From Rubrivivax sp. (GTDB taxonomy: Bacteria; Pseudomonadota; Gammaproteobacteria; Burkholderiales; Burkholderiaceae_C), in NCBI GenBank assembly GCA_021300575.1, contig JAJTDM010000027.1, positions 1-64,000 of the forward strand: a stretch of DNA of 64,000 nucleotides, written 5' to 3'. The first letter of the stretch is position 1. Every line of letters starts with the position of its first letter. Below are positions 49,600-59,784 of the stretch, piece by piece. Below the pieces are notes generated by a model. It made no database searches and was not told the origin of the DNA. It saw only the letters and a program-made list of their open reading frames with translations. The position numbers and the translations under genes were made by a program.

Positions 49600-50748
49600 A
49601 TGGATGTTGTGGCGACCCCCATGAACCTGGCGATGGTGGCCGGCGAAGCCTCTGGCGACATGCTGGGCTTTTTGCTGCTCAAGGCCATGCAAAAGCGGTG
49701 GCCCCACGTAGAGGCGGCCGGTATCGGCGGCCCACAACTGACCAGCGCAGGTTTCCAGGCCTGGTGGCTCAGCGACCGCCTGGCCGTCAGGGGCTATGTG
49801 GAGGTCCTGCGGCACTACCGCGGTATCTCGCGCATCCGCGAGGCACTGGTTGAGCGGCTTCTGGCACAGCCCCCGCGCGCATTCATCGGCATCGATGCAC
49901 CAGACTTCAACCTGGGCCTGGAGGAGCGCCTCAAGCAGCGGGGCATTCCCAGCATCCAATTCGTCTGTCCATCCATCTGGGCCTGGCGCGGCGGCCGAGT
50001 CAAGCGCATCGCGCGCAGCGTCGATCATGTGCTGTGCCTGTTCCCGTTCGAGCCGGAACTGCTTCAGGCGCACGGGGTGTCCGCCACCTACGTGGGTCAC
50101 CCGTTGGCCGATGTCATTCCCCTGGCGCCCGACCGACTCGCGGCGCGAAGGGCCCTCGGGTTGCCCGCCGAGGCCACGGTGGTGGCCTTGTTGCCGGGCA
50201 GCCGGCGCTCCGAGATCCAGTACATCGCGTCCGCGTTGCTACGGGCAGCCTGTCTCTTGCAGCGGTCCGTACCCGGTGTTCGCTTCGTGTTGCCTGTGGC
50301 GCCGGGGCTGGACAGCGTCTTGCGTCCCCTGGTGTCAGCGCACGGTCCGCAAGATCTGCAGTTGCTGTCTGGGCAGTCCCATGAGGCGCTGGCCGCCTGC
50401 GACCTGACCTTGATCGCCAGTGGCACCGCCACGCTGGAAGCGGCCCTCTTCAAGCGACCCATGGTGATTGCCTATCGAATGCACCCCTTGAGCTGGCAGT
50501 TGATGAAGCGCATGGCCTACCAGCCGTGGGTAGGCCTGCCCAACATCCTGTGCCGCGACTTTGTGGTGCCTGAACTCATCCAGGAGGACTGCACCCCCGA
50601 GCGACTGGCCCAGGAGGCCTTGCGCTGGCTGGATCAGGCCGGACGGCGTGATCAGGTGCAGGAGCGTTTCCTGCAGATGCACCACCAACTGCGTTGCGAT
50701 ACGGCCACGCGTGCCACCGATGCCATCGCGCAAGTCATCAAGGCCTGA
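49600..50748 (+). CDS. lpxB: Lipid A disaccharide synthase
   Basis: A GT19 glycosyltransferase joining UDP-diacylglucosamine and lipid X. It has [14 protein letters not shown] at the start, [29 protein letters not shown] and [10 protein letters not shown] in the donor-binding half. ATG 49600 gives 382 aa with a family-like N-terminus; GTG 49537 and ATG 49621 are alternatives and none has a good ribosome-binding site. Its last 29 bp overlap rnhB. Confidence 0.95.
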   Translation: MDVVATPMNLAMVAGEASGDMLGFLLLKAMQKRWPHVEAAGIGGPQLTSAGFQAWWLSDRLAVRGYVEVLRHYRGISRIREALVERLLAQPPRAFIGIDAPDFNLGLEERLKQRGIPSIQFVCPSIWAWRGGRVKRIARSVDHVLCLFPFEPELLQAHGVSATYVGHPLADVIPLAPDRLAARRALGLPAEATVVALLPGSRRSEIQYIASALLRAACLLQRSVPGVRFVLPVAPGLDSVLRPLVSAHGPQDLQLLSGQSHEALAACDLTLIASGTATLEAALFKRPMVIAYRMHPLSWQLMKRMAYQPWVGLPNILCRDFVVPELIQEDCTPERLAQEALRWLDQAGRRDQVQERFLQMHHQLRCDTATRATDAIAQVIKA

Positions 50749-51343
50749 GCAGCTGGCGCTTGCTTGGGAGGTGGAGGGCCTCCTCGCTGGGGTCGATGAG
50801 GCGGGACGCGGGCCCTTGGCGGGGCCGGTGGCGGCTGCCGCGGTCATCCTTGACGACACCCGACCGATTGCCGGCTTGACGGATTCCAAGGCACTGAGCC
50901 CCCGCGCAAGGCAACGGCTGCACGACGAGATCTGTGCCCAGGCCTTGTGCGTCGAAGTGGCTTGGGCGTCGCCGCAGGAGATTGATGAGTTGAACATCCT
51001 GCAAGCCACCTTGCAGGCGATGGGCCAGGCGGTGCGCAGCCTGAGGTTGACGCCTGCGCAAGTGCTCATCGATGGCAACCGCCTGCCGAAGTTGTCGGTC
51101 CCGGCCCAGGCCATCGTCAAGGGTGACCTGCTGGTCCCGGCCATCTCGGCGGCTTCCATCGTCGCCAAGGTCCGGCGCGATGCCTGGTGCCTGGAGGCCG
51201 ACCAGCAGTACCCGCAATACGGCTTCGCGGTGCACAAGGGCTACCCCACGCAGGCGCATCTGGAAGCCTTGCGCAGGCATGGGCCAAGCCCGGTGCACCG
51301 GCGCAGTTTTGCGCCCGTGCGCCATTTGGTGGGATCGGCATGA
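50720..51343 (+). CDS. rnhB: Ribonuclease HII
   Basis: Removes ribonucleotides from RNA-DNA hybrids. The 207-aa product has [14 protein letters not shown] with the first catalytic acidic pair, [10 protein letters not shown], and VLIDGN and [12 protein letters not shown] for the remaining metal ligands. ATG 50720 lies inside lpxB. The order lpxB-rnhB is conserved. Confidence 0.96.
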   Translation: MPSRKSSRPEQLALAWEVEGLLAGVDEAGRGPLAGPVAAAAVILDDTRPIAGLTDSKALSPRARQRLHDEICAQALCVEVAWASPQEIDELNILQATLQAMGQAVRSLRLTPAQVLIDGNRLPKLSVPAQAIVKGDLLVPAISAASIVAKVRRDAWCLEADQQYPQYGFAVHKGYPTQAHLEALRRHGPSPVHRRSFAPVRHLVGSA

Positions 51344-52197
51344 TGCCGCAGCAACGCCCGGCCATCACCTCGCGCGACAACCCGTTGCTGCGACGCCTTC
51401 GCCATCTGCTTTCGAACCCGACGGGTTATCGCAGGGCGAGCGAGATCTGCATCGAAGGCGAGCATTTGTGCTCGGCTTACCTGGCCCGTGGCCACCGGCC
51501 GGGCCTGGCGGTGTTCTCTGAGTCCGCCTGGCAGCAATTGCCGCTGCGCGAACTGGCCGCTGGAGCGGGCGAGGTGCAGTTGGTGGCGGACCGCCTGTTG
51601 GCCCAGATCAGCACCCTGCCGTCACCCGCGGGGGTGGTCTTCGTGGCGGCGGTGCCGGCCAATGGAACGCCCGACCCCTTCGCTTCGGCCGTGTTGCTAG
51701 ACCGCGTTCAAGACCCTGGCAACGTGGGCAGCATCCTGCGCAGCGCCAGCGCGTTGGGTGTGAGGCAGCTGTGGACCACACCGGGAACGGCGGCATTGTG
51801 GTCGCCCAAGGTCCTGCGTGCCGGCATGGGGGCGCACTTCGGCCTGGCCCTGTGTGAGGGGGTGGACGTGGAGGCCTTGACGGCAGGGTTCCATCGGGCA
51901 GGTGCAGCCAGGTCCGAACCCGGGGCACCAGGGGCGTCGGGCTCGTCAAGGGTGAGAAATGAGCGGGCCCCCTGGGTGGCCACCAGTTCCCATGCAGGCG
52001 CCCTGCTGGGACAGGTGGAACTGCCAGCCCCCTGTGTCTGGGTTCTGGGTCACGAAGGGCAGGGGGTGGCCCCGGCATTGCTGCAGTGCTGCCAGTTGAC
52101 GGTACGCATCCCCCAGCCTGGCGGCGAAGAATCGCTGAACGTGGCCGCGGCCGCAGCGATCTGCCTGTATGAATCCGCGCGGCAGCGACGCGCTTGA
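51340..52197 (+). CDS. SpoU/TrmH-family RNA 2'-O-methyltransferase
   Basis: A 285-aa SPOUT enzyme. The knot motifs are [30 protein letters not shown] and [20 protein letters not shown]. The N-terminal substrate-binding domain starts [16 protein letters not shown]. Family members methylate rRNA or tRNA ribose; the target is not readable. An extra Gly/Ser/Arg loop lies near residues 190-205. ATG 51340 overlaps the rnhB stop. Confidence 0.92.
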   Translation: MMPQQRPAITSRDNPLLRRLRHLLSNPTGYRRASEICIEGEHLCSAYLARGHRPGLAVFSESAWQQLPLRELAAGAGEVQLVADRLLAQISTLPSPAGVVFVAAVPANGTPDPFASAVLLDRVQDPGNVGSILRSASALGVRQLWTTPGTAALWSPKVLRAGMGAHFGLALCEGVDVEALTAGFHRAGAARSEPGAPGASGSSRVRNERAPWVATSSHAGALLGQVELPAPCVWVLGHEGQGVAPALLQCCQLTVRIPQPGGEESLNVAAAAAICLYESARQRRA

Positions 52198-52251
52198 AGT
52201 TCGGGGGCCGTTCATGGGCCCAAAGCGTCAACCGGCGATGGGCGCAGCGAC

Positions 52252-53076
52252 TCAATAGATCAACCTGTCGGGCCGGATGTCCCGCAGGATGGTGGTGGCA
52301 ATTTCCTCGATTGACTTGTGAGTGGATGACAGCCACCCGATGCCCTCGCGCCGCATCATGGCTTCTGCCGCACGCACTTCCTGCCGGCAGTTGCTGAGGG
52401 ATGCGTAGGCACTGCCTGGTCGGCGCTCATGACGTACCTGGGCCAAACGGTCGGGGTCGATCGTGAGCCCGAAGCATTTGGCCCGGTAAGGCAGCACGGG
52501 CGCAGGCAAGCGTCCGCGGTCGAAGTCTTCCGGGATCAAGGGATAGTTGGCCGCCTTGATGCCGTGCTGCATGGCCAGGTACAGGCTGGTGGGGGTCTTC
52601 CCGCAGCGGCTTACGCCCACCAGGATGACATCGGCCTCGGCCAGGTTGCGTGCTGACTGACCGTCGTCGTGCGCGAGCGAAAAATTGATGGCCTCGATAC
52701 GGTCGTTGTACTCCTGGCTCTTGGCGGCGTCTGAGAACCGTCCCACGCGATGGTTGCTCTTGACGCCGAACTCCACCTCCAGGGGTTCGACAAAGGTCCT
52801 GAACATGTCCAGCACCAGGCCCTTGGAGTCTGGGCGGGTGATCACCTCGCGGACTTCATCGTTCACCAAGGTGATGAAGACGATGGGCCTCTTGCCCTCG
52901 CGCTCGGCCGTTTCATCGATCTCGCGCTGGACATCCCGGGCCTTGTCAACGCTGTCGATGAAGGGCCGCCTCACATGCCGGGGTGTGGCGGGAAACTGCG
53001 CCAGGATGGAATTGCCGAAGGTCTCGGCCGTGATGCCGGTGCCGTCGGAGACAAAGAAAACAGTGCGTGTGGGCAT
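52252..53076 (-). CDS. ppsR: PEP synthase regulatory protein (kinase/pyrophosphorylase)
   Basis: A 274-aa DUF299 protein that inactivates and reactivates PEP synthase by phosphorylating a Thr next to its catalytic His. It starts [19 protein letters not shown] and has the P-loop [18 protein letters not shown]. It is divergent from ppsA, its target, as is usual. A TACAAT at 53126-53131 in the shared gap could serve ppsA. Confidence 0.96.
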   Translation of the reverse strand: MPTRTVFFVSDGTGITAETFGNSILAQFPATPRHVRRPFIDSVDKARDVQREIDETAEREGKRPIVFITLVNDEVREVITRPDSKGLVLDMFRTFVEPLEVEFGVKSNHRVGRFSDAAKSQEYNDRIEAINFSLAHDDGQSARNLAEADVILVGVSRCGKTPTSLYLAMQHGIKAANYPLIPEDFDRGRLPAPVLPYRAKCFGLTIDPDRLAQVRHERRPGSAYASLSNCRQEVRAAEAMMRREGIGWLSSTHKSIEEIATTILRDIRPDRLIY

Positions 53077-53265
53077 GGCTCAATCCTGACAGTCGGCAAC
53101 GTCCGGAATCATAGGCATTACTCCCTACAATCAACCTAGGATTCGCGCCCTTTCGCACATCCCCATGCCCGCCGGTCGCCCCCTACAACAACAGCCAGAA
53201 CGCTGGCGACCCGCCTTGATGCTGCGCGCGAGAGCCCCCGATTTTTGTCATCACGGAGCTTTCCC

Positions 53266-55665
53266 ATGTCACTCGCGAATCTGGCGACCGCTTTGGTCGT
53301 GCCGTTTGAACATCTGAGGATGACCGACGTCGAGTCGGTCGGCGGCAAGAACGCCTCCCTCGGCGAAATGATCAGCCAACTGGCGGCCTCGGGCGTGCGT
53401 GTGCCCGGCGGCTTTGCCACCACGGCGCTGGGCTTCAGGCGGTTCCTGCAAGACAGCGGGCTGTCTGACCGCATCTCCGCGCGCCTGGCGTCTCTCGACA
53501 CCGAGGACGTGCGCGCCCTCGCGCAAGCGGGAGAGGAGATCCGCGGATGGGTCAGTGCCGCGCCCTTTCCGGCCGATCTGGAGGCCGCCATTCGCGCCGA
53601 GTTCGCGCGACTGGATGCCGACGGCTCGGGCAGTTTCGCGGTGCGGTCCTCCGCCACCGCTGAAGACCTGCCGGACGCCTCCTTTGCCGGGCAGCAGGAG
53701 ACGTTCCTGAACGTGGTGGGCATCGACGACGTGCTGCACCGCATGAAGGAGGTGTTCGCCTCGCTCTACAACGATCGCGCCATCAGTTACCGCGTCCACA
53801 AGGGCTTTGCGCACGACGGCGTGGCCCTGTCAGCCGGGGTGCAGCGCATGGTGCGCTCTGACCTGGGCTCGGCCGGCGTGATCTTCACCATCGACACCGA
53901 AAGCGGCTTCGAGGACGTGGTCTTCATCACCTCCAGCTACGGCCTGGGTGAGACGGTGGTCCAGGGGGCCGTCAATCCTGACGAGTTCTACGTCCACAAG
54001 CCCGCCCTGCGCAACGGCAAGTACCCCATCATCCGTCGGGTACTGGGCTCCAAGCTGGTGCGCATGGAGTTCGTGGATGCGGCCGAGCGAGTGCCCGGTG
54101 GTCGCTTGGTCAAGACGGTGGACACCACCACCGAGTGGCGCAACCGCTACTCGCTGGCAGACGACGACATCATGGAACTTGCGCGCTATGCGCTGATCAT
54201 CGAGAAGCACTACGGCCGCCCCATGGACATCGAGTGGGGCAAGGATGGCGTGGATGGCAAGCTCTACATCCTGCAGGCGCGTCCTGAGACCGTGAAGAGC
54301 CAGTCCGCGGGGCAGGTGGAGCACCGCTACAGCCTCAAGGGCACGGGCACCATCCTGGCCGAGGGCCGGGCCATCGGCCAGAAGATCGGCACCGGGCCGG
54401 TCCGCATCGTGCAGTCTGTCGCCGAGATGGATCGGGTGCAGCCTGGCGACGTGCTCGTCACCGACATGACGGACCCGAACTGGGAGCCGGTGATGAAGCG
54501 GGCGAGCGCCATCGTCACCAACCGAGGGGGGCGCACCTGCCACGCAGCCATCATCGCGCGCGAGTTGGGCATTCCCGCCGTGGTGGGCTGCGGCGACGCC
54601 ACCGACAAGGTTCAGGAGGGCCTGCTGGTCACGGTGGCCTGCTCCGAGGGCGACACCGGCTACGTCTTTGAAGGACTGCTCGAAACCGAAGTGCGCGAGG
54701 TGCGTCGCGGCGACATGCCGTACTGCCCCATCAAGATCATGATGAACGTGGGCAACCCGCAGCTCGCCTTCGACTTCGCGCAGATGCCTAACTCTGGGGT
54801 GGGGCTGGCGCGGCTGGAATTCATCATCAACAACAACATCGGGGTGCATCCGAAAGCCATCCTGGACTATCCGAATGTCGATGCGGATCTGAAGAAGGCC
54901 GTGGAGTCCGTGGCGCGTGGTCATGCCTCGCCTCGCGCCTTCTATGTGGACAAGCTCACCGAGGGCGTGGCCACCATCGCCGCGGCTTTCTGGCCCAAGC
55001 CCGTGATCGTGCGCCTGTCGGACTTCAAGAGCAACGAGTACCGCAAGCTCATTGGGGGCACCCGTTACGAGCCTGACGAAGAGAACCCGATGCTCGGCTT
55101 CCGAGGTGCCAGCCGCTACATCAGCGGCGAGTTCAGCGACGCCTTCGGCATGGAGTGCGAGGCGATCAAGCGCGTGCGCAGCGACATGGGCCTGACCAAT
55201 GTGGAACTGATGGTGCCCTTCGTGCGCACCGTGCGTCAGGCCGAGCGGGTGGGCGAGATGCTGGCGGAGCGGGGTCTCAAGCGCGGACAGAATGGCTTGC
55301 GCCTGATCATGATGTGCGAGGTGCCCAGCAACGCTATCCTGGCAGACCAGTTCCTGCAGCATTTCGATGGCATGTCCATCGGCTCGAACGATCTGACGCA
55401 GCTCACCCTGGGCTTGGACCGTGACTCCGGCCTGGAGTTGCTGGCCAACGACTTCGATGAGCGCGACCCGGCCGTCAAGGCCTTGATTTCCCGGGCCATT
55501 GCGGCCTGCCGCGCCACCGGCAAGTACGTCGGCATCTGCGGCCAGGGGCCGAGCGATCACCCTGATTTCGCCGACTGGCTGGCCCAGGAAGGCATCGGAT
55601 CGATCTCGCTGAATCCGGACACTGTCGTGGACACTTGGCACCGTTTGGCGGGCTTGACACCCTGA
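53266..55665 (+). CDS. ppsA: Phosphoenolpyruvate synthase
   Basis: Converts pyruvate and ATP to PEP, AMP and phosphate in gluconeogenesis. The 799-aa product has the N-terminal ATP-binding domain ([16 protein letters not shown]), the phosphohistidine domain with [18 protein letters not shown], and the C-terminal PEP/pyruvate barrel with [17 protein letters not shown]. The Thr before the His is the PpsR target. ATG 53266 follows ACGGAG. Confidence 0.97.
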   Translation: MSLANLATALVVPFEHLRMTDVESVGGKNASLGEMISQLAASGVRVPGGFATTALGFRRFLQDSGLSDRISARLASLDTEDVRALAQAGEEIRGWVSAAPFPADLEAAIRAEFARLDADGSGSFAVRSSATAEDLPDASFAGQQETFLNVVGIDDVLHRMKEVFASLYNDRAISYRVHKGFAHDGVALSAGVQRMVRSDLGSAGVIFTIDTESGFEDVVFITSSYGLGETVVQGAVNPDEFYVHKPALRNGKYPIIRRVLGSKLVRMEFVDAAERVPGGRLVKTVDTTTEWRNRYSLADDDIMELARYALIIEKHYGRPMDIEWGKDGVDGKLYILQARPETVKSQSAGQVEHRYSLKGTGTILAEGRAIGQKIGTGPVRIVQSVAEMDRVQPGDVLVTDMTDPNWEPVMKRASAIVTNRGGRTCHAAIIARELGIPAVVGCGDATDKVQEGLLVTVACSEGDTGYVFEGLLETEVREVRRGDMPYCPIKIMMNVGNPQLAFDFAQMPNSGVGLARLEFIINNNIGVHPKAILDYPNVDADLKKAVESVARGHASPRAFYVDKLTEGVATIAAAFWPKPVIVRLSDFKSNEYRKLIGGTRYEPDEENPMLGFRGASRYISGEFSDAFGMECEAIKRVRSDMGLTNVELMVPFVRTVRQAERVGEMLAERGLKRGQNGLRLIMMCEVPSNAILADQFLQHFDGMSIGSNDLTQLTLGLDRDSGLELLANDFDERDPAVKALISRAIAACRATGKYVGICGQGPSDHPDFADWLAQEGIGSISLNPDTVVDTWHRLAGLTP

Positions 55666-55682
55666 TAGGCCGCCATCAAATC

Positions 55683-55735
55683 AGGGTCTTTACCTCGGGA
55701 AACCCCTGTCAGGGTTGACGCTGACCAAAGACCCT
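55683..55735. repeat. Inverted repeat between ppsA and the small membrane-protein gene
   Basis: The arms AGGGTCTTT (55683-55691) and AAAGACCCT (55727-55735) are perfect complements, 35 nt apart. The intervening segment contains CCCTGTCAGGG, which can form a small inner hairpin, and TTGACG at 55715-55720, a -35-like hexamer. It may be a terminator stem, an operator or an RNA element; there is no T-run. Confidence 0.5.
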
Positions 55736-55780
55736 AAAGTCAGTCGGCCGTAAGCCGGGGGCCAAAAAGTAGCATGAGAT

Positions 55781-56077
55781 ATGTTAAATCTCCTGAACAT
55801 CATTCAGTTGGTGATTTACATCGCCTTGTTGGCGTTGGTAGGGCAAGGGGTGCTGCTCATGTTGGCTGGAGCCCGCCGCGAGGGAAACGTTTTCTATCGC
55901 CTGCTGCAAGTCATCTCCAAACCTTTCACGGTTCTCGTTCGTTGGATCACGCCGAAGCAGGTGGATGACCGACATGTTCCGGTGGTGACTTTCCTGCTTC
56001 TCCTGATCGTGTACGCAGTGGTCACTTTCGAGAAGATCAATCTCTGCATGGCAGCCAACATGGCGGGATGTCGATGA
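55781..56077 (+). CDS. Small membrane protein of unknown function
   Basis: I do not recognise a named family. The 98-aa product has two hydrophobic helices (LNIIQLVIYIALLALVGQGVLLML and VPVVTFLLLLIVYAVVTF) flanking a basic stretch with REGNVFYRLLQVISKP. The C-terminus KINLCMAANMAGCR has two cysteines. It starts 115 bp after ppsA and overlaps the TPR gene by 10 bp, so the two are probably translated together. It is likely real on the basis of its coding character and overlap. Confidence 0.7.
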   Translation: MLNLLNIIQLVIYIALLALVGQGVLLMLAGARREGNVFYRLLQVISKPFTVLVRWITPKQVDDRHVPVVTFLLLLIVYAVVTFEKINLCMAANMAGCR

Positions 56078-56652
56078 TGCGCCTGGAGTACCTGAGCCTG
56101 AAATGGCAAGCCATGGGCTGGTTGGTTCTGGGGCGTCAGGCGCGGGCTCTTGCGGTATTCGACAAGTTGTTGCAGCGCTGGCCTGAAGACACCTACGGGC
56201 TGTCCAGTCGGGCCCACCTGCATGCGCAGGCCGGCAGGTTGGACCAGGCACTGGTCGACAATGAGCGCTGGGTGCAGGTTGCCGCGGACAATGCCAACGC
56301 ATGGTTCAACCGGGGGTACCTGCTGGAATCGCTAGAACGCTATGAAGAGGCGCTCTCGAGCTTTGTGCGCGCCACCGAACTGGCGCCCAAGCTCGACCGT
56401 GCCTGGTACGGCCAGGGGCTGGTGCTGATACGCCTGCAGCGCTACGACGAGGCGGTGGCTGCCTTGAAGCGCAACACCGAATTGCAACCGATGAGCCCTT
56501 ATGGCTGGTACCAACTGGCCCGGGTTCATGTCGATCGTCACAACCCGGAAGAGGCGGTGAAGATCATTCGCCATCTCAAGGGGTTCGAGCCCAAGGTCGC
56601 TGCGCAACTGGAGCGCGAGACCGGGCTGATGGTCGGTGCAGCCGCCCCTTGA
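56068..56652 (+). CDS. Tetratricopeptide-repeat protein
   Basis: The 194-aa product consists of about four TPR units, for example ADNANAWFNRGYLLESLERYEEAL and LDRAWYGQGLVLIRLQRYDEAV. There is no signal peptide or membrane segment. The N-terminus MRLEYLSLKWQAMGWLVLG is slightly hydrophobic. Start candidates are ATG 56068, 56074 and 56077. It overlaps the preceding small membrane-protein gene, suggesting a partnership. The function is unknown. Confidence 0.75.
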   Translation: MSMMRLEYLSLKWQAMGWLVLGRQARALAVFDKLLQRWPEDTYGLSSRAHLHAQAGRLDQALVDNERWVQVAADNANAWFNRGYLLESLERYEEALSSFVRATELAPKLDRAWYGQGLVLIRLQRYDEAVAALKRNTELQPMSPYGWYQLARVHVDRHNPEEAVKIIRHLKGFEPKVAAQLERETGLMVGAAAP

Positions 56653-56778
56653 CGGGTGGCCAGGCTTGTGGCCTCAAGGGCCGAAAGGGTGCGGTTCGCG
56701 CGGTGACGCGCGGGGTCCGTGTGGTGGGCCGGTTCGAGAGGGGCCGGATGTTTCAGTCCTCATGAAAGGGGTGTTGTT

Positions 56779-57036
56779 ATGCAGGTGAGTGAAAACCACC
56801 AGCGCTACTGGCAGAAGAACCTGCGGATCACGGCGATCTTGCTGGCCATCTGGTTTGTAGTGACCTATGTCGTCGGGTTCTATGCCCGCGACCTCAGCTT
56901 CACGTTCTTCGGCTGGCCGTTCAGCTTCTGGGTCGCATCCCAGGGCTCGTTGGTCGTTTACGTGATCATCATCTGGTACTACGCTCGTTACATGAACAAG
57001 CTGGACCAGGAACACGGCGTGGCCGAGGAGGAATGA
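56779..57036 (+). CDS. DUF4212 family sodium/substrate symporter small subunit
   Basis: An 85-aa protein with two membrane helices (LRITAILLAIWFVVTYVVGFY and FWVASQGSLVVYVIIIWYYARY) and the motif NKLDQEHG at the end. DUF4212 proteins are encoded directly upstream of SSS-family symporters and are thought to be their small subunits. ATG 56779 follows AAAGGGG. The stop overlaps the next start by 4 bp. Confidence 0.88.
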   Translation: MQVSENHQRYWQKNLRITAILLAIWFVVTYVVGFYARDLSFTFFGWPFSFWVASQGSLVVYVIIIWYYARYMNKLDQEHGVAEEE

Positions 57037-59171
57037 CCATGGCGGGCCTAAGTTTCGACACGGATAGTGGCTTATCTAACAAGGAAGCCAACGCGGCTTT
57101 CAAGAAGCAACTCAACAAGGTCTATGGTTGGTACACCGGGGGCTTCCTGGTATTCGTCGTGGCGCTGGCCATCCTCGAACAGATGGGGATGGCCCGAAGC
57201 ACGATCGGTCTGGTGTTCCTTCTGGCCACGGTGGCGCTGTATGCTGGCATTGGTGTGATGAGTCGCACGAATGATGCCGCGGAGTACTACGTGGCCGGGC
57301 GTCGCGTACCTGCCATTTACAACGGCATGGCCACAGGCGCGGACTGGATGAGTGCCGCTTCGTTCATCGGCATGGCAGGTACGCTGTACCTGACCGGCTA
57401 TGGCGGACTGGCCTTCATCATGGGCTGGACAGGCGGCTACTGTCTGGTCGCGCTGTTTCTGGCTCCCTATCTGCGCAAGTTCGGACAGTTCACTATTCCC
57501 GACTTCCTGGGAGCACGGTACGAGGGCAATGCTGCTCGCCTAGTGGGCATTCTCATCGCCATTCTGTGCTCCTTCACTTACGTGGTTGCACAGATCTATG
57601 GAGTGGGTCTGATTACCACCCGGCTGTCCGGCATTCCTTTCGAGATCGGCATCTTCGTCGGTCTGGGCGGCATTCTGGTTTGTTCGTTCCTCGGCGGTAT
57701 GAGGGCGGTCACCTGGACGCAGGTGGCGCAGTACATCATCCTGATCATTGCTTACATGATCCCGGTGGTGTGGCTGTCCGTAAAGCAGACGGGCGTGCCT
57801 ATTCCTCAGGCCATCTATGGTTTCCAACTCCAGAAGGTCACCGAGCAAGAGAAGAGGCTGATCGACGACCCCAAGGAAAAGGAAGTCATCGCGATCTTCA
57901 AGAAGCAATCGGATGATTTGGCCGCCAAGCTCAAGGACGTACCTGCGGCGCTGAAAGCCGACAAGGACGCTGCTGCCAAGAAGGTGGAAGACTTGAAGGC
58001 GGCCAATGCGCCGTTGGCAGAGGTCCAGGCAGCTGAGAAGGCGCTGGCCAGCATGCCCAAGGATGACGCTTCAGCCAAGGACGCATGGACTAAGGCCAAG
58101 GCTGCCGCTGATGCCCGGGCGAAGCCGTTAGCTGGCATGCCTCGCCACGCCGCGCAGTTTGCTGGAAACCCTGATGGCGATGCCGCAGCGCAGAAGGCGT
58201 TCAACGAGTCCCGCCGGAACTTCCTGGCGTTGGTGTTCTGCCTTATGGTGGGAACGGCCGCGTTGCCGCATATCTTGATGCGCTACTACACCACTCCGTC
58301 CGTCAAGGAAGCGCGGCAGTCGGTGACATGGTCGCTGTTCTTCATCTTTCTCCTGTATTTCACGGCGCCTGCACTGGCCGTATTGGTCAAGTACGAGATG
58401 TTCACGATGGTGGTGGGCACGCCGTTTGACAAACTTCCAGAATGGATAGCCGCGTGGAACCGGGTGGATCCCGCGCTTCTGTCTGTGGTTGACGTCAACA
58501 AAGATGGCATCCTGCAGTTGGGCGAAATCCGAATCGGTGGCGACATCATCGTGCTGGCGACGCCAGCCATCGCGGGCCTGCCCTACGTGGTGTCCGGGAT
58601 GGTGGCTGCAGGCGGCCTTGCTGCCGCGCTGTCCACTGCTGACGGCCTGCTGCTGACGATCGCCAACGCGCTGTCCCACGACCTGTACTACAAGATGATC
58701 GACCCGAACGCGTCCACCTCGCGTCGGGTGATGATCTCGAAAGTGTTGTTGTTGGTGGTAGCGCTGGCGGCAGCCATGGTGGCAGCGCAGAAGCCTGCTG
58801 ACATTCTCTTCCTGGTCTCTGCAGCCTTCTCGTTCGCTGCTGCGGGATTCTTCCCCGCCTTGGTGCTGGGCATTTTCTGGAAGAGAGCAAGCAAGTGGGG
58901 GGCGGTCCTCGGCATGGTGTCCGGGATTGGCATCACGTTCTATTACATGGCTACCACCCAGCCGTGGCTGAGGAGCGTGTTCGGTGTGACGTCACCGGTG
59001 GCTGACAACATCTGGTGGGGGATCTCTCCAATCTCTGCTGGCGTGTTTGGCGTGCCGTTGGGCTTTGCGGTCATCATCATCGTGAGCCTTATCACTCCGG
59101 CACCGAAGGCGGAGGTGCAGGAACTGGTAGAGCATGTGCGCTACCCGAACCTGAACACCTCCAGGGCTTGA
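57033..59171 (+). CDS. Sodium:solute symporter (ActP/VC_2705-like) with charged insertion and EF-hand-like loop
   Basis: The 712-aa membrane transporter is longer than E. coli ActP (549 aa). The SSS core is visible in EYYVAGRRVPAIYNGMATGAD and SAASFIGMAGTLYL, and AALSTADGLLLTIANALSHDL. Two additions stand out. Residues 260-395 form a Lys/Ala/Glu/Asp-rich, probably coiled-coil insertion between two helices. Residues 487-498 read DVNKDGILQLGE, which fits the 12-residue EF-hand calcium loop. Substrates in this family are acetate, lactate or similar monocarboxylates; that is inference here. It is co-transcribed with the DUF4212 subunit. Confidence 0.9.
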   Translation: MTMAGLSFDTDSGLSNKEANAAFKKQLNKVYGWYTGGFLVFVVALAILEQMGMARSTIGLVFLLATVALYAGIGVMSRTNDAAEYYVAGRRVPAIYNGMATGADWMSAASFIGMAGTLYLTGYGGLAFIMGWTGGYCLVALFLAPYLRKFGQFTIPDFLGARYEGNAARLVGILIAILCSFTYVVAQIYGVGLITTRLSGIPFEIGIFVGLGGILVCSFLGGMRAVTWTQVAQYIILIIAYMIPVVWLSVKQTGVPIPQAIYGFQLQKVTEQEKRLIDDPKEKEVIAIFKKQSDDLAAKLKDVPAALKADKDAAAKKVEDLKAANAPLAEVQAAEKALASMPKDDASAKDAWTKAKAAADARAKPLAGMPRHAAQFAGNPDGDAAAQKAFNESRRNFLALVFCLMVGTAALPHILMRYYTTPSVKEARQSVTWSLFFIFLLYFTAPALAVLVKYEMFTMVVGTPFDKLPEWIAAWNRVDPALLSVVDVNKDGILQLGEIRIGGDIIVLATPAIAGLPYVVSGMVAAGGLAAALSTADGLLLTIANALSHDLYYKMIDPNASTSRRVMISKVLLLVVALAAAMVAAQKPADILFLVSAAFSFAAAGFFPALVLGIFWKRASKWGAVLGMVSGIGITFYYMATTQPWLRSVFGVTSPVADNIWWGISPISAGVFGVPLGFAVIIIVSLITPAPKAEVQELVEHVRYPNLNTSRA

Positions 59172-59240
59172 TGGTGTCTTGACCACCACGCGCGCAGGCC
59201 GGTTCGCCCAAGGGCGGCCAGCACGTTGCGCAATCTTTCC

Positions 59241-59279
59241 AACGCCCTCCGGTTCGTTCAGGAGGGCGTTGTGCTTTTT
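59241..59279 (+). terminator. Intrinsic terminator of the symporter operon
   Basis: A perfect 10-bp stem AACGCCCTCC / GGAGGGCGTT with a 10-nt loop, then GTGC and five T residues. It lies 69 bp after the symporter stop, directly before the rpsF promoter. Confidence 0.8.
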
Positions 59280-59284
59280 ACGCC

Positions 59285-59290
59285 TATAAT
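59285..59290 (+). promoter_or_regulatory. rpsF operon promoter -10 (consensus)
   Basis: A consensus TATAAT lies 82 bp before the rpsF ATG. The -35 window (59262-59268) falls inside the right arm of the symporter terminator and is a poor match. The resulting leader of about 75 nt contains CCGTG / CACGG segments that could pair; S6-S18 leader regulation is known in many bacteria, but I cannot confirm the motif. Confidence 0.6.
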
Positions 59291-59372
59291 CGTGGGCTTT
59301 TCGCCTTGCTGCACCCGTGTGATTCGACGCTTTCGGGGCAGCTTCCTTTCACGGAATCCACAAGGAGTGTTC

Positions 59373-59735
59373 ATGCGTCACTATGAGATCGTTCTGTTGA
59401 TCCATCCGGATCAGAGCGAGCAGGTTCCAGCGATGCTGGAGCGTTACAAGACCCTCATCACCAACGCCGGCGGCAAGGTGCACAGGGTCGAGGACTGGGG
59501 TCGGCGCCAGCTGGCCTATCTGATCCAGAAGCTCGCCAAGGCTCACTACCTCTGCCTCAACATCGAGTGCGGCCACGAGACCCTGACGGAATTGGAAACG
59601 GGCTTCCGCTTCAACGACGCCGTGTTGCGCCACCTGACCGTGGCCAAGGCCAAGGCCGAAACCGCTCCTTCCGTCATGATGAAGGTGGTGGAGCGCGAAG
59701 AGTCCCGCAAGGCTGTCCAGGAGGCTCAGGCCTGA
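59373..59735 (+). CDS. rpsF: 30S ribosomal protein S6
   Basis: The 120-aa product has [21 protein letters not shown] at the start and [19 protein letters not shown] as the S6 signature. AAGGAG at 59362-59367 fixes ATG 59373, so the upstream in-frame codons from 59226 are not translated. It is first in rpsF-priB-rpsR-rplI. Confidence 0.98.
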   Translation: MRHYEIVLLIHPDQSEQVPAMLERYKTLITNAGGKVHRVEDWGRRQLAYLIQKLAKAHYLCLNIECGHETLTELETGFRFNDAVLRHLTVAKAKAETAPSVMMKVVEREESRKAVQEAQA

Positions 59736-59784
59736 GGGCCTGGAGGGCGCAGACCACAGCTTCATCCCGGCTGGCGATGGCATC

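Noticed and set aside
53830-55641. Open frame of about 600 codons antisense to ppsA
   Set aside because: Same reasoning: the sense strand encodes an intact PEP synthase, and the antisense product is low-complexity His/Arg/Asp without recognisable domains.
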